DNA of 16,765 bases from Treponema sp. (GTDB lineage: Bacteria > Spirochaetota > Spirochaetia > Treponematales > Treponemataceae): contig JALNVF010000068.1 of assembly GCA_023231445.1 (NCBI GenBank), positions 1 through 16,765 on the forward strand, written 5' to 3'. Position numbers and translations under genes: made by a program. Shown piece after piece: positions 1 through 6,077 of the stretch; positions within the stretch are counted from its first letter, which is position 1; each line of letters starts with the position of its first letter. The notes beneath the pieces are model-generated. The model was not told where the DNA came from. It did not search any database and worked only from the letters and a program-made list of their open reading frames with translations.

Positions 1-1
1 A

Positions 2-517
2 CTTATCGGTATTTTAAAGCGGGCCGGAATGAACGTGGTAACGAACCCGTTCGACAATTCCGTCCTGCAGAACAGAAACGACGGCTACCCGCGTCACCGT
101 GGACATACCCGTGTCGATGAACTCCTCAAACGCGGCGTAAACGTCTGTATCGGGCACGATTCCATCATGGATCCCTGGTATCCGATGGGAAAGGCAAGTA
201 TGCTGTCTGCGGCAAATCTTTTTCTGCATTACGGTCACTTCAGCGGGTACGATGAAATACCTTCACTGTTCGACATGATTACCGTTAATTCCGCAAAAAC
301 CATGTGCGTAGAAAACGAATATGGCATCGAAAAGGGAAAGGCTGCGGACCTTATTATTCTTGACGCACCTGACGAATACGAAGCGATACGACTTGAAAGC
401 GAATGTCTGTACGTCATCCGGCACGGCACGGTCATATCGGAATGTACACCTGCCCGCAGAGTGCTGCATACCGGAACGGAAACGCACGAAGTTACTTTTT
501 CCCGTAGTGAAAAATAA
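2..517 (+). CDS. codA: Cytosine deaminase, C-terminal part (5' end outside window)
   Basis: Amidohydrolase-superfamily enzyme that deaminates cytosine to uracil in the cytoplasm (pyrimidine salvage). The reading frame is open from the window edge, so the N-terminal metal-binding HxH region is missing here. What remains aligns closely with my memory of E. coli CodA: an N-P-x-x-N segment, the TYP/GYP-(R)HRG-TRV block, and GHDSIMDPWYPMG, in which the Asp of GHD corresponds to the catalytic metal-binding Asp313. Further on come the N-SA(R/K)T motif and the late beta segment (GIEKGKAADLIILDA) typical of the composite amidohydrolase domain. The stop TAA shares its last A with the ATG of the next gene, so the two are probably translated as a coupled pair. 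Family assignment is firm; true substrate (cytosine, isoguanine or creatinine) is inferred from similarity only. Confidence 0.88.
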   Translation, partial: LIGILKRAGMNVVTNPFDNSVLQNRNDGYPRHRGHTRVDELLKRGVNVCIGHDSIMDPWYPMGKASMLSAANLFLHYGHFSGYDEIPSLFDMITVNSAKTMCVENEYGIEKGKAADLIILDAPDEYEAIRLESECLYVIRHGTVISECTPARRVLHTGTETHEVTFSRSEK

Positions 518-1344
518 TGGTCACTACCATACTTGCCGATAACAATACACTTATCGATAAATACTATCTTGGAGAACCGGCATTCAGTGCATTCATCGAG
601 GATAAAGGTGTTTCGGTCCTTTTCGACGTAGGGTATTCGGGAGTGTTTCTTCAGAATGCTCTGAAAATGGGAATTTCTTTCAAGAATCTGCAGTATGTCT
701 GTCTGTCGCACGGTCATATGGATCATACATGGGGACTTGATCCGCTTATCCGGTATTACACGGAACTTGAGCAGGAACATACGGCTCATACAGAGCCGGG
801 ACTCATAGCTCATCCTTCCGTTTTCCGCAGTATTTCCGTTGACGGTTTTTCCGAAGCTGGTTCTCTGCTTTCTGCAGAAAAACTCGGATGCCATTTTGAC
901 ATGTGTCTCAGCAGGGAACCGAAGTATATTACCGGACAGCTTGTATTTCTCGGAGAAATACCCCGGACGAACGATTTTGAAGTTGAATGCCCCATCGGTG
1001 TGAGCGGAGGAAAACCTGATTATGTAAAAGATGATTCGGCGCTGGTATACACCGGAGAAGACGGACTTGTCATCATCACCGGCTGCTCACATTCCGGTAT
1101 CTGCAACATTGTTGAATACGCAAAGCGTGTAACGGGAGAGACTGTCATTGCAGACATTATCGGAGGATTTCATCTGCTCAATCCATCCCGGGAGCGGCTG
1201 GAAGGAACGTGCCGTTACCTGCAAGCACAGAAAATAAAAGGAATCCATCCCTGTCACTGTACTGATCTCAGATCAAAGATTACACTTGCGGCGGCTGTTC
1301 CTGTTGAGGAAACCGGTGTAAGTGCACGGTATGAATTCAGATAA
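517..1344 (+). CDS. Metallo-beta-lactamase-fold hydrolase, COG1237 (dihydropterin-RFA-P synthase-like)
   Basis: A 275-residue cytoplasmic MBL-fold protein. Metal ligands are visible: HGHMDH at residues 65-70, His192 in TGCSHSG, His219 in IGGFHL, and a late PCHC at 245-248. The N-terminal DNNTL..KYYLGEPAFS block and the FLGEIPR motif are characteristic of COG1237. The archaeal relative in this group makes 7,8-dihydropterin-6-methyl-4-(ribofuranosyl)-aminobenzene-5'-phosphate; bacterial members are mostly uncharacterised, so the substrate is unknown. The ATG overlaps the codA stop by one base and has only a weak ribosome site of its own, which points to translational coupling with codA and perhaps a shared pathway. 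The gene ends 31 bp from the convergent ABC exporter gene. Confidence 0.85.
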   Translation: MVTTILADNNTLIDKYYLGEPAFSAFIEDKGVSVLFDVGYSGVFLQNALKMGISFKNLQYVCLSHGHMDHTWGLDPLIRYYTELEQEHTAHTEPGLIAHPSVFRSISVDGFSEAGSLLSAEKLGCHFDMCLSREPKYITGQLVFLGEIPRTNDFEVECPIGVSGGKPDYVKDDSALVYTGEDGLVIITGCSHSGICNIVEYAKRVTGETVIADIIGGFHLLNPSRERLEGTCRYLQAQKIKGIHPCHCTDLRSKITLAAAVPVEETGVSARYEFR

Positions 1345-1375
1345 CGGATGGTAAACGGAACAGACTCAGAAACCG

Positions 1376-3163
1376 TTACGTGCCGAACTGTGCGGTGTAC
1401 AGTTCGTGATATATACCGCCACTCTTCATAAGTTCTTCGTGTGTACCTGTTTCGGTAATTCCTTCGTCGCTTACGACGGCAATGCAGTCCGCATTCCGTA
1501 TTGTTGAAAGCCGGTGAGCAATAATAAACGTTGTCCGCCCTTTTGCAAGTTCGTCAAATGCTTTCTGTATCCTCAGTTCGGTGGCTGTGTCAAGCGCCGA
1601 CGTTGCTTCGTCAAGAATAAGGACGGGGGGATTTTTTAGGAATATGCGCGCGATTGAGATACGCTGTTTCTGTCCGCCGGAGAGTTTTATGCCGCGTTCG
1701 CCGACGATTGTGTCGTACCCTGCGGGCATCTTTAGTATGTCGTCATGTATTTCTGCCCGTTTTGCTGCTTCCATGATTTCGTTTTCTGTCGCGCTGATAC
1801 GGCCGTACGCGATATTTTCACGTACGGTGCCTGCAAACAGAAAGACATCCTGCTGTACAATGCCTATCTGTCGGCGCAGAGACTTTACCGATACGCTCCT
1901 GATATCCGTTCCGTCAATTGTAATTGTACCGGATGTTGTTTCATAAAACCGCGGAAGCAGGTGACACAGCGTTGTTTTACCGCTTCCGCTCGGACCTACC
2001 AGTGCTATCGTTTTTCCGGCATTGATGTCGAGGTTTATATGATTAAGGACACTTGATCCCTCGTTATAGGAAAAACTTACGTTACGGTAGCTTATGTCAC
2101 CGCGGATTGCGTGCAGTTCCGGCGCATTCTGATTTTCCGGTGTTTCGTCGTGCATGTGCATGATTTCCGAAAAACGGCGGAACCCTGCAATCCCTGTTGA
2201 AAACTGTTCGACAAGGTTTGACAGCCTGCGGACAGGCTGCAGAAAAGCAGCAACGAAAAGGTTCGCGGCAATCAAATCTCCGAGATTCATCTTTCCTTTC
2301 ATAATTAACAGTCCGCCGGCAGCAATTACCACGACTCCCAGAATGTTTGTCGTAAAGTCGATGCGGCTGTGAAAGGAAGCCATTGAACAGTAATATTCTT
2401 TTTTTGCCGTAAAATATTTTCCGTTGCTTTCGGCAAACCGGTCGTTTTCATAGTCTTCATTTGTGAACACTTTTGTTACGCGTGCGCCGCTTATTGAAGA
2501 TTCAAGCTCTGCGTTTATTTCCGCTGTTTTATCTTTTACCTGTTTTGATGTTGCAAGCATTGATTTGCGTGAATACATAATCCGGAATACCATAACAGGA
2601 AGTATGATAAGGATAATAAGAGCTAAGTAATGCTGTATCCTGAACATAAGAATGAACGCTCCGACGAGCGTTATTACCGAAATAAAAAGATCCTCCGGTC
2701 CGTGATGTGCAAGTTCACTTACTTCGAATAAATCATTTGTTGCCCTTGACATGATTTTTCCGGTACGGTTTTTATCAAAGAAAGAAAACGACTGACGCTC
2801 AATATGGGCAAACACATCCCGCCTCATGTCCGTTTCCACATGAACGCCGAACAGATGACCGAAATATGTAACAAACCACTGGGCTCCGAACCGCATAATA
2901 TAAAAAACAAACAGAAGAATTACAATTGTGATAAACATTCTCATTGTAACGGCCGGTTCCGTAGAAAAAGATGGGAGGAGTGTGTTTACGATATACCGCG
3001 ATATCATCGGAAATCCAAGATCAACGGCAGCTATGAATGCTGCACAGCACATATCGGCAAGGAACAGTCCCATATGTGGTTTAAAATATGAAAAGAACAG
3101 AACCGTATCAGAAACCGGCACAGACTGTCCTGATTTTATTTTGCAGTGAAGTATATTTTTCAT
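1376..3163 (-). CDS. ABC exporter, fused membrane and ATPase domains (MsbA/LmrA type)
   Basis: A 595-residue half-transporter of the type IV exporter class; it should dimerise in the inner membrane and pump lipids, drugs or peptides outward using ATP. The transmembrane domain spans residues about 21-325, with hydrophobic stretches near 33-50, 76-97, 160-195 and 274-310. The nucleotide-binding domain (from about 355) is complete: Walker A GPSGSGKT 390-397, Q-loop Q437, signature LSGGQ 494-498, Walker B with catalytic Glu519, and switch His550. The substrate cannot be read from sequence. ATG 3163 has no ribosome site and lies only 8 nt from a good -10 box, so the mRNA may be leaderless. Alternatively translation may start at GTG codon 15 (3119-3121), which has AGGA 7 nt upstream. 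No second half-transporter is adjacent, consistent with a homodimer. Confidence 0.9.
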   Translation of the reverse strand: MKNILHCKIKSGQSVPVSDTVLFFSYFKPHMGLFLADMCCAAFIAAVDLGFPMISRYIVNTLLPSFSTEPAVTMRMFITIVILLFVFYIMRFGAQWFVTYFGHLFGVHVETDMRRDVFAHIERQSFSFFDKNRTGKIMSRATNDLFEVSELAHHGPEDLFISVITLVGAFILMFRIQHYLALIILIILPVMVFRIMYSRKSMLATSKQVKDKTAEINAELESSISGARVTKVFTNEDYENDRFAESNGKYFTAKKEYYCSMASFHSRIDFTTNILGVVVIAAGGLLIMKGKMNLGDLIAANLFVAAFLQPVRRLSNLVEQFSTGIAGFRRFSEIMHMHDETPENQNAPELHAIRGDISYRNVSFSYNEGSSVLNHINLDINAGKTIALVGPSGSGKTTLCHLLPRFYETTSGTITIDGTDIRSVSVKSLRRQIGIVQQDVFLFAGTVRENIAYGRISATENEIMEAAKRAEIHDDILKMPAGYDTIVGERGIKLSGGQKQRISIARIFLKNPPVLILDEATSALDTATELRIQKAFDELAKGRTTFIIAHRLSTIRNADCIAVVSDEGITETGTHEELMKSGGIYHELYTAQFGT

Positions 3164-3171
3164 AAGAACAG

Positions 3172-3199
3172 ATTATACAAAAAAAGACTGCCGTGTAAA
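3172..3199 (-). promoter_or_regulatory. Sigma-70-type promoter of the ABC exporter gene
   Basis: On the minus strand TTTACA (3194-3199) and a perfect TATAAT (3172-3177) are separated by 16 bp. The predicted transcription start falls at about 3165, within a few bases of the ATG at 3163. The -35 lies in the loop of a small hairpin that may end dapB-like transcription. Confidence 0.6.
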
Positions 3200-3208
3200 A
3201 CCTGCAGT
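3179..3208 (-). terminator. Possible weak terminator after the DapB-like gene
   Basis: On the minus strand ACTGC and GCAGT (3204-3208 and 3187-3191 on the plus strand) form a 5-bp stem with a 12-nt loop, followed directly by C and seven T (3179-3185). The stem is short, and the site overlaps the ABC exporter promoter, so it would separate the two units only partly. Confidence 0.4.
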
Positions 3209-3243
3209 TTTATTACTCAAAAGTCACAGCCTTTTTTGTTTTT

Positions 3244-3993
3244 TTATATACTGAAATACGGTTTGATTATATCTTCCATGGCATATAACCCTGCCGGTTT
3301 GTCTTTTATGTTTCTGAGTGCAAAGACAGCCCCGTTACCGAATGCTTCACGCGAGATTGATTCATGGACAAGACGGACAACCTGATAGGGAAATCCGAAC
3401 AGAATTTCATGCTTGCCGACAATTCCTCCTGCTCGTATGGCTTTTATATTGTTTTCGTCAAGGTCAAGGTGCCGGGCAAGGACTTTTGCCGTACCGGAGA
3501 CTTCAGATTTTGTCTTGAAGTGTTCTTCAAGAATTTCGATGTCGGCTTCGGGTGCGATTTTTTTCAACACTTCTGCTGCTATAAGCAGGAAATTTATACC
3601 GATGGTAATATTCGGCGACCAGAGAATGCGTATTGACTGTCCGAGTTCTTTCAGATATGTTTTTTCCTTCTCACTGTATTTTGAAATTGCCGTCACAACA
3701 ATACAGTTGTGTCTGACGGCGTATTCTCCATATTCATGTATACTTGCTGCACCGGAAAAATCGATTATTGCATCTACATCAAGGTTTTTATCATTTTCAA
3801 TTTCAGTGAATTCGTTTTTTGAATATATAAGTCCGGGATCGTCCGATTTTATTCCCAGATATTCAGGGGCGGAACGATGATCAAGAACAGTAGTTTTTCG
3901 TACGACCCATTTAAGCATACAATCTTTACTTTCCAGAATTACCGACGCTACCGCTCTGCCTGCTTTACCAAAACCGAATAAACCGATTTTCAA
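3244..3993 (-). CDS. DapB-like dihydrodipicolinate reductase family protein, divergent active site
   Basis: A 249-residue cytoplasmic Rossmann-fold protein with the overall layout of 4-hydroxy-tetrahydrodipicolinate reductase (lysine/DAP pathway). It has an N-terminal GFGKAGRAV dinucleotide loop (residues 7-15), an IDFSGAASIHEY segment, WSPNITIGINFLL (125-137), a SGTA motif (166-169), and a C-terminal RAGGIVGKHEILFG block. Two signatures deviate. The NAD(P)H-contacting GTTG after the VV strand is TAIS, and the catalytic HHxxKxDAPSGTA is EHFKTKSEV-SGTA, with only one of the two His retained. It may be a DapB paralog with altered chemistry, so I give no symbol. The start is TTG: a strong AAGGAG (4000-4005) lies 6 nt upstream. 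No other dap gene is present in the window; the ABC exporter follows 80 bp downstream. Confidence 0.7.
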   Translation of the reverse strand: MKIGLFGFGKAGRAVASVILESKDCMLKWVVRKTTVLDHRSAPEYLGIKSDDPGLIYSKNEFTEIENDKNLDVDAIIDFSGAASIHEYGEYAVRHNCIVVTAISKYSEKEKTYLKELGQSIRILWSPNITIGINFLLIAAEVLKKIAPEADIEILEEHFKTKSEVSGTAKVLARHLDLDENNIKAIRAGGIVGKHEILFGFPYQVVRLVHESISREAFGNGAVFALRNIKDKPAGLYAMEDIIKPYFSI

Positions 3994-4130
3994 TTATGTC
4001 TCCTTCCCTGAATATAATATAGAACTGTATGGCTGCATGGGATATTGACTGACTTTTGCGAGCGCGGCACTAAGTATATATTAGGTATGTTTATATTTTC
4101 ACAATAAGTATACCATGAAAATTTTATCAG

Positions 4131-4161
4131 GGACAATAATTCCCGTAAAAAAAGATTGTCC
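4131..4161. repeat. Inverted repeat upstream of the TetR gene (candidate operator)
   Basis: GGACAAT (4131-4137) and ATTGTCC (4155-4161) are perfect 7-bp inverted arms with a 17-bp spacer. The right arm overlaps the -35 region of the predicted TetR-gene promoter, a position suited to autorepression. Binding is inferred, not shown. Confidence 0.45.
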
Positions 4162-4187
4162 ACAAAAGACGTATAGTGATGTATAAT
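4159..4187 (+). promoter_or_regulatory. Probable promoter of the TetR-family gene
   Basis: TCCACA (4159-4164, 4 of 6 consensus) and a perfect TATAAT (4182-4187) are 17 bp apart. Transcription would start near 4194, giving a leader of only about ten bases before ATG 4204. Confidence 0.5.
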
Positions 4188-4203
4188 TGCTGCGGGAAAA
4201 TAA

Positions 4204-4764
4204 ATGATTCAGACAGCAGAGGATACGTCAGCGGCATTTAAACTATCTGCCGCGATAAAAGAACTTATGGAATACAGTACTCTGGAAAAGATAATGGTAA
4301 CTGATATAGTCAGGCGTGCAGGTTTTACACGTCAGACATTTTACCGCCATTTCCGCGATAAGTACGATCTGGTGAACTGGTATTTTGATATTCTTGTACG
4401 GCAGTGTTTTAATGAAATGGGAGTTACGCTTACTCTTCGGGAAGGTCTTATTCTCAAATTCAATTTTATCAGACGAGAGAAGATTTTTTTTGCACAGGCA
4501 TTCAGATCAACTGATTATAATTCTATTGAGCAGCATGACTATCAGTTTATTCTTCAGTTTTATACCGATATTATACAACGAAAGACGCATAAACATTTAA
4601 ACGAGGACCTGTGTTTTGTTCTTGAATTATACTGCCACGGTTCCATATCCATGACGGTTGAATGGGCTGTAAGCGGCATGGAAAAATCTTCCGAATCGCT
4701 GGCAGATGATCTTATTGCAGCACTTCCTCCGAAACTTGCAGTTATTCTGATACCTGCGTTATAA
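4204..4764 (+). CDS. TetR/AcrR-family transcriptional regulator, DhaS-like
   Basis: A 186-residue one-component regulator. The N-terminal HTH is clear: residues about 14-60, with EKIMVTDIVRRAGFTRQTFYRHFRDKYDLV, the canonical TetR pattern of helix 2-turn-recognition helix ending in Y-x-H-F-x-x-K. The C-terminal ligand domain (about 65-186) resembles the dihydroxyacetone-kinase-regulator (DhaS) branch of TetR proteins, which often lie next to dehydrogenases. It is co-directional with and 83 bp upstream of fucO, so it most likely controls fucO and itself. Its inducer is unknown; an aldehyde or diol related to the FucO reaction is only a guess. The ribosome site is weak (GGGA about 8 nt before ATG). 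An inverted repeat overlaps its promoter. Confidence 0.85.
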   Translation: MIQTAEDTSAAFKLSAAIKELMEYSTLEKIMVTDIVRRAGFTRQTFYRHFRDKYDLVNWYFDILVRQCFNEMGVTLTLREGLILKFNFIRREKIFFAQAFRSTDYNSIEQHDYQFILQFYTDIIQRKTHKHLNEDLCFVLELYCHGSISMTVEWAVSGMEKSSESLADDLIAALPPKLAVILIPAL

Positions 4765-4772
4765 ATTACTGA

Positions 4773-4796
4773 GTTACATATCGGATTATCTGTAAC
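4773..4796. repeat. Inverted repeat between tetR and fucO (candidate operator)
   Basis: GTTACA (4773-4778) and TGTAAC (4791-4796) are perfect 6-bp arms around a 12-bp partly symmetric centre. The 24-bp size suits a TetR dimer. It lies 52 bp before the fucO start, in the only intergenic space that could hold a fucO promoter. It shares no obvious half-site with the repeat upstream of the regulator. Confidence 0.4.
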
Positions 4797-4847
4797 TTGT
4801 AAAAGGGCAGTTTATCCCTCACAATAAAATCATATGGGGGATATAAT

Positions 4848-5996
4848 ATGGCAAACAGAATAACACTGAATGGTACGTCGTATCATGGAAAAGGTGCTGT
4901 CAACAGTATTGTTGATGAAGCCAGGGCACATGGATGGAAAAAAGCATTTGTCTGTTCTGACCCGGATCTTGTAAAATTCAAGGTTACCTCAAAAGTAACA
5001 GACCTTCTTGATAAAGCAGGGCTGGCATATGAAAGCTATTCGGATATCAAACCTAATCCGCCGGTAGAAAATGTAAAGCATGGTGTTGAAAGTTTTAAAA
5101 GAGCCCAGGCCGACTACATCATTGCTATAGGCGGCGGTTCTTCAATGGATACGGCCAAAGCTGTCGGTATTATTATAAATAATCCGGAGTTTTCAGATGT
5201 ATTGAGTCTTGAAGGTGTTGCACCCACAAAAAAACCGTCTGTTCCGATTATCGCCGTTCCAACGACTGCCGGTACTGCGGCAGAAGTAACCATTAACTAT
5301 GTTATTACAGATCGGCAGAAAAAACGGAAATTTGTCTGTGTCGATGTACATGACATACCGGTTATTGCCTGTGTCGACCCCGATATGATGATGAGCATGC
5401 CGCAGAAACTCTGCGCGTCGACAGGTATGGACGCGCTTACGCATGCGATCGAAGGGTATATTACCAAAGGGGCATGGGAAATGACGGACATGATGCACTT
5501 AAAGGCTGTCGAGATTATCGGAAAATGGCTGCGTTTATCAGTAAAGGGAGATGCTAAAGCCCGTGAAGAAATGGCACTCGGCCAGTACATTGCCGGTATG
5601 GGATTTTCAAATGTCGGACTTGGAATTGATCATTCCATGGCGCATACGCTTAGTGCTTTTTACGATACACCGCACGGAGTTGCCTGTGCAATTCTGCTGC
5701 CGACAATCATGGAATACAACGCAGATTATTCAGGCGAAAAGTATCGTGAAATTGCCCGCGTAATGGGAGTCGCAGATGTTGATTCAATGGATGCTGCGGC
5801 ATACCGCAAAGCGGCGTGCGATGCGGTACGCAGGCTTTCGATAGATGTCGGGATCCCCCGGAACCTTACCGGAATTGTTAATGAACAGGATATTGACCAG
5901 CTGGCAGACTGCGCCATGAAAGATGCGTGCACACCGGGTAATCCCCGTGATCCGTCAAAAAAGGATATCGTAGAACTTTTTAAATCATTACTCTAA
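4848..5996 (+). CDS. fucO: Lactaldehyde reductase / 1,2-propanediol oxidoreductase (group III iron alcohol dehydrogenase)
   Basis: A 382-residue cytoplasmic enzyme that reduces L-lactaldehyde to 1,2-propanediol with NADH during anaerobic breakdown of fucose or rhamnose. It closely matches my memory of E. coli FucO over the full length, including the MANR start, the NNPEF..SLEG..PT.KPSVPI segment, PTTAGTAAEVTINYVITD (138-155) and GQYIAGMGFSNVGLG. The GGGS cofactor loop is at 95-98. Iron ligands are present as Asp195, His199, His262 and His276. The start is certain: GGGGGA at 4836-4841 lies 6 nt before ATG. Its neighbour upstream is a TetR regulator; no fucose kinase, isomerase or aldolase gene is in the window, so it may serve another short-chain aldehyde. 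No clear -35/-10 pair was found directly upstream. Confidence 0.93.
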   Translation: MANRITLNGTSYHGKGAVNSIVDEARAHGWKKAFVCSDPDLVKFKVTSKVTDLLDKAGLAYESYSDIKPNPPVENVKHGVESFKRAQADYIIAIGGGSSMDTAKAVGIIINNPEFSDVLSLEGVAPTKKPSVPIIAVPTTAGTAAEVTINYVITDRQKKRKFVCVDVHDIPVIACVDPDMMMSMPQKLCASTGMDALTHAIEGYITKGAWEMTDMMHLKAVEIIGKWLRLSVKGDAKAREEMALGQYIAGMGFSNVGLGIDHSMAHTLSAFYDTPHGVACAILLPTIMEYNADYSGEKYREIARVMGVADVDSMDAAAYRKAACDAVRRLSIDVGIPRNLTGIVNEQDIDQLADCAMKDACTPGNPRDPSKKDIVELFKSLL

Positions 5997-6015
5997 TCCT
6001 GATTCGGAAATATTC

Positions 6016-6068
6016 AAAAAAATATGCTGGTTAACCCTGAACCCGTGTAAGGAACAGGGTGAACCAGC
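6016..6068 (-). terminator. Rho-independent terminator of the dCache MCP gene
   Basis: A long stem: GCTGGTT/AACCAGC (6026-6032 with 6062-6068) continuing, after one A/G mismatch, as ACCCTG/CAGGGT (6034-6039 with 6055-6060), with a 15-nt loop. On the minus strand it is followed by ATA and seven T (6016-6022). It starts 10 nt beyond the MCP stop codon. On the plus strand there is no T tract, so it would not be a classic terminator for fucO. Confidence 0.8.
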
Positions 6069-6077
6069 TTCTGCCTG

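Noticed and set aside
235..894. Minus-strand open frame of 219 codons over codA and the MBL gene
   Set aside because: It is a shadow of two well-supported plus-strand genes, and its translation is low-complexity and unlike any family.
1265..1277. TGATCTCAGATCAA-like sequence inside the MBL gene
   Set aside because: The half-sites are spaced by five rather than four bases and it lies within a coding region.
1345..1375. Possible hairpin between the convergent MBL and ABC genes
   Set aside because: The arms pair only with a bulge and no T run follows on either strand.
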